Assembly (NCBI GenBank): GCA_020650975.1
Contig: JAIPMN010019947.1
Coordinates: forward strand, 1 to 23,209
Origin: Apostichopus californicus
Taxonomy: Eukaryota > Echinodermata > Holothuroidea > Aspidochirotida > Stichopodidae
Direction: 5' to 3'
DNA length: 23,209 bases
In this document: piece by piece, positions 12,129 to 21,529 of the stretch
How the letters are laid out: each line of letters opens with the position of its first letter
Numbering within the stretch: position 1 is the first letter of the stretch
Program-made: the position numbers and the translations under genes
The notes under the pieces: model-generated
What the model was told of the DNA's origin: nothing
The model's input: only the letters and a program-made list of their open reading frames with translations
Databases searched by the model: none

Positions 12129-15100
12129 TTAGTCTGGTGTTACTTTTATTTTGATAACCTCTCTTCCACGGACAATGGTAACATTTATCGGTTTGGATGC
12201 ATGCACAACTTTGTAGACATCTTCTGCGGATTTGATTGGTTGACTATCCATGTGTGTGATGACATCACCAGCTTTTACACCCGACCTTGTAGAAAAGAAT
12301 AAGTTGTTGATGCTATTAGAAAGGTAAGTCTAATTCAGGCACAAGTCTTGAGAAAAAAAACATTTGTACAATCACAGCAGAGTGGATCTGCTTTCACATA
12401 GATGCCTTTTGGGAAACATGAGAAATTGAATTGATCTTTTGGAAAGAGACTACAAACAATAAAATATACTTTGGCACAACTTTGTCAAATAAACCAAGGA
12501 GAAAATAATATGATATGTAGTACACCAGAGTTTGAACACACACAAGGAGTATGGACGTAGAGCTAATATTGAGGAAACTAAATGTTTGCAAGTTGATTTA
12601 TTATTTATAGCGAATTTATTTTATATAGCGTATTTTCTCAAATCTTTTAATCCTTCTGACTTTATAGCTAACTAACATTCCGAACTCCTTTTTTCCAAAG
12701 CATATTGACAAGAAGTTTGGACAACTTCAATGTAAGCATGCTAAAATGTACTGAAAGCTTTCTTTAAAGTACTTCATCTAATTTAATGGACAACACAGGG
12801 TCAAATTACCAAAGAGGTGACTCATCGAATAAAAGTGTGATAGGGCATAACAGAAATCTAAGTATGTTCATTGGTGACCAGATTTTTCCAGTCTAGCATA
12901 TTTGTGGGGGGAAACTGATGACCTTGTAATTCACAAGCCACCGACATATCCAACAGGAAAACTGCTGTGAGTATTAAATGCACTTCAATGATGATTCTTT
13001 GACCAAGAAGGCTGAGAAACAAGACAGGATAACGCCCTATCCTGATTACAGAGCTTCACTCTCATCTGCATAGTGAAGAACTAGAACTGTATTAGCCAAA
13101 CGGATCATTCCATCATACATAATACTTACATTTGGGCCGGGGAGCCAATCACAATCCTGTAAACCAAGACACCATGAGTCACGTCGGGAAATTCTACTGC
13201 ACGCTGTCGCAGGTCACTCAGGATGTGAGGGGACAGGGTCAGCATCGTGATGCCCAAATATCCTCTTTTTACACCTGCACTGAAATCTTTCGCAGGGCTT
13301 GATTTGGAACCAAAGAACTTGTCATACATCCCGGAGGAACCCTTTTCAGGGTCGCCTGGAAGACGGGAAGAATTATTTACAGCATGTGATTATCTTGCGG
13401 ACGAAAGGTATACATTAGAAGCAGGTTTTGACATAGCAGCAGTGAACAAGAGGTTCCCTAATATTGACCTCATGTCATGTTGACACCTTGTGTAACAAAT
13501 GCTATATACACATCTACAACATACCAACCTAACTACAGTACAGCTAAATTATAAGTATTCAAATCATATAAAAATTACACATTACTATTCGAGTGATGTT
13601 CAAGCTGCTGTCAACAATGACATCAGCAAAACTGGTACTACAATAGTACAACTGAGCTATGAAGCAGTAGTTATGCAAACACTATATCAAATGCATGTGA
13701 AATTCTAAATCTAAAAATGATAGTGTTAAGATATTTTACAAATATTCTGTATACCTTTTTCGCTTAGTTGAAGGTTTCTAACCTTATCCAAGAAATCCTT
13801 GGCATAATCACTAGGTATGGCAAAGGATATACCAGCTGTGACCATCATGGTATTGATTCAAATTGCTTCACCATCTAGGTTCACCAACGGTCCTCCAGAA
13901 TTTCCCACCTGTTCGAGCATCGAGATAAAGAAAATATATGCCTCAACAAGAAATACAACTTTTAGAAAGGTCTTCATTAAAAAGTTATCACCAATGAAAG
14001 ATTAAAACCCTACCTGTAAAAGCTTCAGAGGTCACCACCCATCCACTCCCTACCTCACAAGACCTCCCTTTCCCACTGCTCCCACCTCCCCTCCCCCCTC
14101 CCGCCTCCTTCACAAGGAAATGTGATAACAGCACAAAAGTACCACTGATTCTATGAAGATTCTTATTAACAGGCAAACAAATCCATTTGAATTGAGTTAC
14201 CGGTCTAGCTCTGGCTGACTTGATCAAATGAATAGCTACAGTACAAGTTAATTGCCTTCCATAAGGAATGGAAAGGAGCAAATAAGTTTATAACTTAAAT
14301 GGGAATTGAACCAGTAATCTCTGTTTTACTAGCCCATTGCTCTGCCAACGGAGCTATCCAGCCCTAAGTTGGTGGCAATCCCTATATGCAGTAGCCATTT
14401 CTTTTCTAAGGGGCGCCAGTCAGTAGCCACAGTACAGTACCTTGCATACACCATGTAACCAGGGATCACACCCCGTTCCATTCAACTCAAAACGCAGCGG
14501 GGGAAGGGATTTCAAGAGAAATTTAACTTTTAAATGTATAGTAAATGAACAAAGTAAAACTTGCCATAAATGTCTTTTCTCTTTTCCAATGGTTATAATT
14601 TCCCAGTCAGTTTTTTACATTGTTGATTCAGTTTGTCTTACAATATTTCTTCCATAAGATACACTTTTTCAACTATTTACACATATATGTGTATACTAGA
14701 TATGTAAAAGATGCCTGTAAAACACTCCGTATAAATAGTTAAACAATGAGTGTTGAAAATGCACTCCTCATAGATTCTCTTAAGTAAAGGCAATACAAGA
14801 GACAGTACCTATTACTGCATGAGACATTCCCATCTGAACCCATTATTTCAGTTCAAAATATTACTTTTTCAGATGCACTTTAGTAGCCCTTAGTTTTCTC
14901 CAAATAATTGTTTTTGTATGGTTAATTAAAACAAAGAGAATTTAAAGAAGAAAAAAAAACTCCTTCAGAAACTTACATTAATGGCAGCATCAGTCTGAAT
15001 ATAATTAATATTTTTATTTAATCCAAGCTCCTTGCTAGTTCTGTTCACAGTGCTCACTATCCCAGCTGTAATTGTGTCGCTCAAGGCCAAAGGGCTTCCC

Positions 15101-16520
15101 ATAGCAATCACCCATTCACCGGGGCGTAATTTGCCAGACTTGCCCATTCTCAGGGTGGGTAGCTTGTCCTGTTTGAGAAATGAATATATATATACATATT
15201 ATGATTTCAAACTTTTATCTTTAAACCCCAAAAATATCTTATCACATGATAATTCATTTGCTTCAATATCAAGTTCGCATATCAGCCAGAAATGTACATA
15301 TCAAACCCATCTCTATACCACTTTAATAGGGCTACCGAGAGAGGAAAGCTAAGTAACCAGAACTTCAAATAACTCTTACAGTAGTACCATCCACACGTAT
15401 CTGTCAGGAATATTCATTTATCAAGGGTCCAATTCTGATTGGGTAGCACTATAATATCAAATACTTACTGCCGTGTAGACCTTGATAGCAGCAAGGTCAG
15501 AAACAGAGTCTATTGCTATGACGTCTCCTTTAACCATGCGTCCATCGTATAGCTTCACCATTACTTCCTGATTACGAACCATCTTGTTCGCAACTACGTG
15601 AGCATTTGTGAGTATTAAGCCATCAGCTGATACTATGAAACCAGAACCATTAGCTATTGGCACTTTGTCTCGTCTCAGAGGAATTCTGTAACAAAAGAGG
15701 AATGGGTGTAAACAGATGACTCTGAAACAAAGCAGTACTAATGAAACCATTAAAACAGAGTTTGCCGGTATCAAAAACAATTCAGTCCTTGTATCTTTAT
15801 TACAAAAAGCTTAAAATGACAAATGAAATACCCTTATAAGTTTTTACTGCAAACTTTGGTATTCTGCAAACTGCACATTCACTTATAAATAACTGTCAAC
15901 ATAAAATGTGAGTGACATCAGTTGGGTACCCTAACTTGCAGTCACATAATCAACAGAACTGAAGGGCAAGATGGTGCTACCTCCTTATAATTTTGTTTTT
16001 GGTGACAAAACTGAACAAACCTTCCATGGATTTCAATGTACACCACAGCAGGCGCTGCCACTTCCACTGCATCTGCTATAAAGTTAAATCGTTTTGATCT
16101 TGGCGGAACATATCCGATCCCTTCATGTCCCTCTACGACTTCTGCCGCTTTCACTGCTGGAAGCAATCCATGACTCACATTGCTGCTACCACTTTCGTCA
16201 CTTCTTTCCAATGCTGCTCTTTCTGCAGCAATTTTTCTCCTCTTTTTGTCCCTCCTTGGTTCCCAACTTGTTCCTGCATGTTGCAGTTGACTCCAGTACG
16301 GTGAAGTTACTCCAAGTAACACAAACAGAGCTACAAACTTTCCAATAGTTTTATAAAAAACGAGTTGATTTTTTCTAGCTTGATCCTGCGATATATTCCT
16401 CACTATGAAATTTTGCGGACAAACTATACACTTCTGGCTTCCTTTGAGTAGAAAAGAAGCAGACGAAGGCCTACTTATGGAACGAGCGAAGAAAAACAAT
16501 CCTCTCATGGGCGCTGCCAT
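12129..16520 (-). CDS. HTRA2: HTRA2 mitochondrial serine protease, 6 exons, with an in-frame TGA
   Basis: Exons in transcript order are 16520-16021, 15685-15469, 15168-14977, 13908-13755, 13355-13130 and 12285-12129 (TAA). They total 1446 nt, 482 codons including the stop, and every joint keeps frame. The ATG at 16520 (aaaATGGCA, good Kozak; protein MAAPMRGL) is chosen because no ATG precedes it in frame. Residues 1-55 are basic and hydroxylated like a mitochondrial presequence, 58-72 form a membrane anchor, and 89-96 are very basic (RRDKKRRK). The protease domain starts near FNFIAD (145), with the triad at His196 (TNAHVV), Asp230 (SDLAAIKV) and Ser307 (GNSGGPL). A PDZ domain runs from about 386 ([11 protein letters not shown]) to the end. 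The family degrades misfolded intermembrane-space proteins and, once released, can antagonise IAPs. Codon 320 is TGA (13860-13858) where the family has Gly in IGxNT; downstream frame and motifs are intact. If real, the stop removes the end of the protease domain and the whole PDZ. Confidence 0.93.
13858..13860 (-). other. in-frame TGA in HTRA2 exon 4 (codon 320)
   Basis: The minus-strand reading is GGT GAA GCA ATT TGA ATC AAT ACC, that is GEAI-stop-INT. HtrA proteins have glycine here (human GEVIGVNT), so one change, GGA to TGA (plus-strand base 13860 a in place of c), explains it. The remaining 162 residues after this codon read as normal HTRA2, so the gene looks otherwise intact. The base after the stop is A, not the CTA context linked to readthrough. 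Confidence 0.85.
13909..14976 (-). other. HTRA2 intron 3 (about 1.1 kb)
   Basis: The donor GTAAGT is at 14976-14971 and the acceptor CAG ends at 13909. It contains a C-rich tract (about 14057-14108) and the tRNA-like remnant at 14298-14365. Introns 1 (15686-16020), 2 (15169-15468), 4 (13356-13754) and 5 (12286-13129) hold nothing I recognise. Confidence 0.6.
14298..14365 (-). repeat. tRNA-like sequence, probable SINE head or pseudo-tRNA
   Basis: The minus strand reads GGGCTGGATAGCTCCGTTGG, where TAGCTCCGTTGG fits an A box with a D-arm (GCTC/GAGC), and about 30 bases later GGTTCAATTCC, a near-perfect B box. A seven-base loop, CTAGTAA, would give anticodon AGT. The anticodon stem, most of the T stem and the acceptor stem do not pair, so a functional tRNA is unlikely. 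It differs from the head at 7505-7570 and may represent another SINE family. It sits in HTRA2 intron 3. Confidence 0.5.
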
Positions 16521-16938
16521 TTTGCAATTTTGCAAGGCACGTACAAACTTATAAAAAATATACAGGATAGATTTCTTATGTTTGTAAAGATTGCTGTTAA
16601 ATATAACATAAAATCATAAATTGAAATATTTAAAAAAAAATTTCAACATTACTTTTGAAGGTATCATAATTTTAATGAAAATATGACTGGAAAAGTCAAA
16701 CATTTTAAAAGTATGATCTAATTTTGTCGTCTGCATGGAGGCTACGTACTGTACTGTGTAGGCAAGAGAAATAACAAGTAGACAAACCTGCCACACTGAC
16801 CAGGCCGAATAATACCTGGACCATTCTACCGAAACTTACAAGTAAGGAAAAGTGACGCTCCAGTAAGTTAGTCTATCAAGTTACAGCCAAAATAGCAAGA
16901 AACGTGGTATTATTTGCCTCATTAACTATAAACATACA

Positions 16939-16961
16939 TACAGTAGGTCAAACCTACTGTA
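16939..16961. repeat. perfect inverted repeat, 10-bp arms, upstream of HTRA2
   Basis: tacagtaggt and acctactgta are exact reverse complements around caa. It lies about 420 bases upstream of the HTRA2 start codon, in the presumed promoter region. It could be a dimeric transcription-factor site or a chance hairpin. Confidence 0.55.
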
Positions 16962-17323
16962 GTGTGGACTAGGCTTAGTAAGTTTCTAGGCCGGTTACGA
17001 AATAGGGTCAAAGACCTAACTGTTACTGTTAGTTTAGTGTTACTACTGTTAGGCTTAACATTTGAGTATTGTTTAACATTAAATTAGTGTTCTCAACAAC
17101 ATTGCAATTGGTAGGCTAGGTCAAGAATGTTGATATGAATACAATTTATTTAGTTCTTTCATGGTTTCTTTACAATTCAATACAAAATAAAGAAAATTAT
17201 AGAAACTGTTTTGGAAAATTAATTTTCTAATTACTAATTAGGCCTAGTACTACTTAGTGCATGCAGATATGTCTGATGGGCTTGAAAAGAGCACACTTCC
17301 CAAAATAACAATATGATGTCACT

Positions 17324-17348
17324 TAGTAGTAGTAGTACTAGTAGTAGC
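17324..17348. repeat. TAG trinucleotide microsatellite (left)
   Basis: Repeated TAG units with one interruption (tac) border the left inverted repeat of the element at 17349-17843. Confidence 0.9.
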
Positions 17349-17843
17349 ATGGACACTTCGAATTTCGGACACCTAAGCCTTAAAACACCCCAAAACTATA
17401 TCTTCTGGTATAAATCACCTGAAAATATACTTGATATGGTGGGACTGGGAGAAGTGTGTTATATTACGATACACGGCCAAACTTTCTTTCCTGCAAACTG
17501 TTTTCACGTTGAATTCCAAGAAGATTCTTCATGATTGTGGAACTGGTATTTCTTTGCTAGAGTATTCTAAATTCGGACACTCGGTTCCACAGTCTGGCGA
17601 TGGTGATAAAATTGGTGGCGCAGTTGCTCTTTCAGTAATTATAACAGACTTCATATATCTCCGTCATTTTATTGACAAATATGTAAGTACTTACTTGCAC
17701 ACGGGTCATTTTGGAGAGAAAATAACTGTAGCTTTGTACTTTTTGGTGAAATTTGGCTCTTCCTGTAGGTTTGCATGGTGAAATCGTGCATTCCTTAGGA
17801 GTGTCCGAAATTCGCAGTGTTCCGAAATTCGCAATACTGACTA
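17349..17843. mobile_element. MITE-like element with terminal inverted repeats
   Basis: The 14 bases at 17359-17372 (cgaatttcggacac) are the exact reverse complement of 17801-17814. With small gaps the match extends to about 30 bases, including outer ggacact/aacactg and inner ctaag bases. A further copy of tccgaaattcgca lies at 17821-17833, and a related aattcggacac lies inside near 17561. TAG microsatellites abut both sides (17324-17348 and 17844-17874), suggesting insertion into a TAG repeat. At about 495 bases with no transposase motif it would be non-autonomous. The superfamily is not identified. Confidence 0.65.

Positions 17844-17874
<31 letters not shown>
17844..17874. repeat. TAG trinucleotide microsatellite (right)
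   Basis: About ten uninterrupted TAG units follow the right inverted repeat. The same unit on both sides suggests the element split one ancestral array, or that it carries the repeat at its ends. Confidence 0.92.
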
Positions 17875-17875
<1 letters not shown>

Positions 17876-17995
17876 AGGGAACAAGATGGCAGAATTGATA
17901 AGTAATTTCAAACACAATGACAATTTGATTTTGAATGAAACATCTTTTTTTCAATACTCGACAGGCTAATGAATGCTTTTAACTTGTGACATCAG

Positions 17996-18035
17996 GTGAG
18001 AGTTTCAAATTCACATTTCTTTTCCTTTCTTTCAG
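17996..18035 (+). other. possible 40-nt intron, or acceptor of a distant 5' UTR intron, before the TMEM129 start
   Basis: A strong acceptor (ttttcctttctttcag) ends two bases before the TMEM129 ATG, so the start codon seems to open an exon preceded by 5' UTR sequence. Only 40 bases upstream is a consensus donor, CAG|GTGAG. Using both would remove a 40-nt intron, unusually short for animals. Otherwise the donor lies further upstream. A tiny upstream frame (17969-17989, six codons plus stop) would then be in the 5' UTR if this stretch is transcribed. Confidence 0.45.
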
Positions 18036-18037
18036 CA

Positions 18038-21000
18038 ATGGCTTCTGAAGAATTTGTGTTTTCTGTGGTTTACTTCCTTCTCACAATGTGCCTTCTTTTT
18101 ACACCAACTGAATTCCGAGCAGCTGGTCTCACTATAGAAAATATCCTGTCTTCCTGGCTGGGAAGTGAAGACATGCATTTGATCTATTATCACATTAAGA
18201 AGACTTCTGCCAATGTTGTTATTCATTCAGCACTACCATTGGGTAATTCATTATCTGAGCCTTAGCGTAGCTGTGAAAGCTTTTCAAAATTTGACTCTTG
18301 TCTTATTAAGTTAGTAGGCTGGGCCTCTATTATTCTTGTAGTTTGTATCTGCTGACATAACAGTTAGTATTTTGATAGTGCTTTGAGCACAGAGATTGTT
18401 TCTAAGTCAGAGTAATCTTAAGTTAGGAATGGCTGTAGGAATCTGAATTCTTTTTAATTTTGAAATGAAATTTGCAACTCTTGCAGTCTGAGCAATTGAT
18501 GGAAATAGTAATCTATATCTGAGAGGAAAGATTCATTAATACTGACCACAATGCATAAAGTACACATCAGTTGTCATTCAGATAAACAAACATGCACCAA
18601 AGTTTGTCTGAAGCGAATGGTTCATACAGTTTTTTGTTGCAATGACCATGAGCACTTTCTGTTTAGTAATAGTTGTATATATGAGACACTGATTTCTCTT
18701 TGTATGCCAAATAACTCATAAGGTGAAAGCGGCCAACTCAGCCAGTCCTATTCATGAGATATCGTGGACAGAACATTCCCTGCATACAGTAGTTCCAGAG
18801 CTTTTATGGATTTTAGGGCAACTTAAAGGCCTGCTGTATAGACCCCAACTATGGCACACTATCATGGAAAAGTTTCTTGAGATTACGTAATCGACCTGCC
18901 TTGGTCGTAAAATGACCTCTTTTGACCAATTAGTCTGCAACACTTGCCACATATTTTTTCTTGTATGAGGGTCTTTGTGTAAACGCTGTATGATTAGTTA
19001 CACTGTAGACATGAACATATTTCCACACAGTATTTACACAAAGAGCCTAATGGTGTTAAGAAGATATGAAGGCTAATTGAGGGCATCTTACGACTGTGGC
19101 AGGTCTAATACGTAATCACAAAACTTTCCTAGCTATAGCGTGCTATAATTGGAGCCAATAAATCAGATCTTTAATATGATTATGGAATGAGCTTTCAGGT
19201 GCACTGTATCTGGAAAGGCCTTCACAGGCACATGTGTATGTCAATATTAAACATTAATCATTCCTTGCCATTTTGTCTGAGTTTTCATGTTAAAAGGTTT
19301 AAAGTTTATTCTTTGGTTTGTTTTTCTCTGTGTCTAGGTTACTATATCGGCCTTGGATTTGTCAGTCAAAAACTCGACCTTTTCAGCTTTTCTCAACTAA
19401 CATTACCGTGGATGATATTCCTTGGTGCTGCAATTGGTACCTTTGGAATAGGACTTTCTTTGTTTGTACTGTGGAAGCGGGAGAAATGGAACAATCACCC
19501 TATAGCAAAGAGTCTAGGTTACCACGGTAATTCGTGGCGATTGGCAGCGTCATCCATCAACATAGAATTCAGAAGGATAGACAAGTTTCAGACGGGACCT
19601 GCTGGGAGACGAACGTATGTCACAGACTCGTGGATAATCAAGACTTCACCATACAGTGTGAAGATTGCTCATCAGCAAGATTGTCATTTGAACGTAGTTA
19701 AAACAGAGGAGCATGCCATATCCCATGAGAGTGCTACAGGAGCTCAATTTGTGACATTGAATGTCATTTCTCTTAACGAAAATATTCCGGACTTTGAAAT
19801 AAGGTAAGTTTTGGGAACCGAGGAGAGTGGACACTACTTCATGAATCCATCTGTTATTTAGAAATTGATACCAGTCATTTTGTGCAATTTTGTTTACATG
19901 TACATCTTTAGTACTTTGGTACTGAAATGAATCTTCTCACATATTATGTGATCATTCTCAACACCTCTTTTTCACTGCCATAAAAAATCCCTCTTTTTTC
20001 CCCTCGTATATCAAGGCCTCGGATGGTCTCAGTTTGACTCTTCTTAATGTCTGTGGATAGTGTGAAGGCTATCAAAAAACAGACCCAGGAAAGCATGTTT
20101 GGAAACTTTATTGAAGCAGTTTTCAAAATTTTAAAATATCGGAAACAATGTACCATCACCACAACCCTGACAGATCTAGACTTGTAGAAAGAAGTCTGGG
20201 CAAATACTGACCTAGCAGCCAAATGGGAGATGTCCTGAGTTTGTTATTGATTCTGTCCGGTTTGGAAGAATTTCTTGTATTTCAAATAATTTTCTAACAA
20301 GCCCTTCTAGCCCATTTTCATCTTATCTCTACATCTAGATACATGCCTAAAATTTTGAAGAAGAAGAATAAATGTGTTTTCTTTGGTTATCTGTTGTACA
20401 GTTTATGAATGATTAACCAGGTTTGCCTTTTTTGTTTTTTTCCTTTTCTCTTCTAATTTTTTGTACTTGATTGCACAGATTAAATTCTATTGACTACAAG
20501 GATCTAAAGGACAAAGTAGCCTCTCCACTCGTTAATGCCCGAAACGTCATAATTCAACAGTCGACCACAGAAAGGTTCGTTCTAGCTTTCAGGAATCAAG
20601 TTGATGCCAATCCAACATACAGTCTGCCAGAGGGTTCGCCTGTAAGTAGCCTGCTTTTGAGTAATGTTAACTTTTAATCAGGCATGTGAGAATGTGTAAA
20701 TAAACTGTGCACTTGTGTGCAGTTAAGTTTTTATTCAATGCAAGATTTTCTATAACTGGTTTTCTATAATTTTCTATAACTACTCTTTTCTATAACTACT
20801 CTTTAGTAATGTTAACTTTTAATCAGGCATGTGATGATGTGTAAATAAACTGTGCAGTTAAGTTTTTATTCAATGCAAGATTTTCTATAACTGGTGGAAT
20901 ATGCTGATGATTTAGACATGTCTGCTTTTAAAATGTGTAACCTTGGTTGTGAAACACAAATTAGGGAGAATTGGGTATTTTTGTCAGTTTCGTTCTTGTC

Positions 21001-21529
21001 TTTACTTTTACTCTATTTTCAATACCAATTATCAAAACAGTGTTTATCACATAAGAAAACTCAAAAGACAATGGTTTTAATCAAAGTTGCATGTTTCAAA
21101 ATACATCATTGTATTGATCATAATATGTTGAAAGCACAATTTGATCATATTAGTTACTAAACTTAGATGTACTTTGCGGAATAGATTTTTAAGAATGATG
21201 TAATAAATGATATCGTGCTTAAAACAGAAATTGGTTTCATTTTAAACAAGAGCATTTAATTATCTCCACAGGAGCCAGAGAATTGCATAGGTTGCCTTCA
21301 GATACAGTCTAACATTAAATTGATCAAACGCTGCGATGACCCAGAATCGGGGGACTGCGTCCAGTGTTATTGCAGACCCATGTGGTGCTGTGACTGTATG
21401 TGTAAATGGTTTGCGAGTCGACAGAACCAGACAAGACCAGAAACTTGGATGGGGGGAAAATCGCCCTGCCCAACTTGTAGATCTGTATTTTGTATGTTGG
21501 ATGTATCATTAGTTAATAATATAGGATAA
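18038..21529 (+). CDS. TMEM129: TMEM129 ER-membrane E3 ubiquitin-protein ligase, complete, 4 exons
   Basis: Exons are 18038-18242, 19338-19803, 20479-20641 and 21272-21529 (TAA 21527-21529). They total 1092 nt, giving 363 residues, almost the length of human TMEM129 (362). The ATG at 18038 (caATGG) gives MASEEFVF; no upstream in-frame ATG exists. Hydrophobic spans are at about 6-22, 58-77 and 93-114. The conserved blocks FTPTEFRAAGLT, WLGSED, SSINIEFRRIDKF and YVTDSW are present. The C-terminus (283-352) holds the atypical Cys-only RING: CIGC, CVQCYCRPMWC, CDC, KWFASRQ and CPTC. The family works in ER-associated degradation, moving ubiquitin onto proteins pulled out of the ER through the derlin/p97 route. 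Splice joints are ordinary: the exon 1 donor is GTAATT and exons 2 and 3 use GTAAGT. Two extra cysteines (318 and 322) lie where I recall non-cysteine residues in human. The gene is divergent from HTRA2. Confidence 0.96.
18243..19337 (+). other. TMEM129 intron 1 (about 1.1 kb)
   Basis: It joins split codon 69 (G|GT) and holds the foldback element at 18841-19156. Nothing else is recognised in it. Intron 2 (19804-20478) shows no feature. Confidence 0.6.
18841..19156. mobile_element. foldback (long inverted repeat) element in TMEM129 intron 1
   Basis: The arms are roughly 18841-18989 and 19027-19156, with a loop of about 37 bases. Near-identical blocks when one arm is reversed and complemented are: ccaactatggcacactat with ccaattatagcacgctat, gattacgtaatcgacctgcc with gattacgtattagacctgcc, ggtcgtaaaatgacctc with agtcgtaagatgccctc, and gtctttgtgtaaacgctgt with ctctttgtgtaaatactgt. 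The left arm has about 15 extra bases. There is no coding capacity. This looks like a MITE or foldback transposon; transcribed within the intron it would fold into a long imperfect hairpin. Confidence 0.75.
20661..20895. repeat. local tandem duplication in TMEM129 intron 3
   Basis: A block of about 90-100 bases starting gtaatgttaacttttaatca at 20661 recurs at 20806, 145 bases later. The second copy lacks ten bases (acttgtgtgc) and has one or two changes. Between the copies, tttctataactactc-like units are repeated in tandem (about 20748-20803). The first copy begins only about 20 bases after the exon 3 donor. High identity implies a fairly recent duplication. Confidence 0.9.

Larger units (their letters stand above)
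16521..18037. other. divergent intergenic region between HTRA2 and TMEM129
   Basis: About 1.5 kb separates the two start codons, which point away from each other, so the region should hold both promoters. No TATA box or CpG-rich core is obvious. It contains a perfect 10-bp-arm hairpin (16939-16961), several AGGTCA-like half-sites, an AT palindrome (gaaaattaattttc, near 17214), the inverted-repeat element at 17349-17843 with its TAG microsatellites, and the short-intron candidate at 17996-18035. Confidence 0.6.

Noticed and set aside
13247..13483. Plus-strand open frame of 78 codons
   Set aside because: It is the antisense shadow of HTRA2 exon 5 on the minus strand.
13858..13860. Selenocysteine or programmed readthrough at the HTRA2 TGA
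   Set aside because: The position is a structural glycine in the family, the following bases are ATC rather than a readthrough context, and I did not identify a SECIS element by eye in the 3' region.
16094..16348. Plus-strand open frame of 84 codons
   Set aside because: It is antisense to HTRA2 exon 1.
17431..17781. 116-codon open frame as a transposase
   Set aside because: It has no recognisable catalytic or DNA-binding motif, a poor start and unusual composition. It lies inside the MITE-like element and is probably chance.
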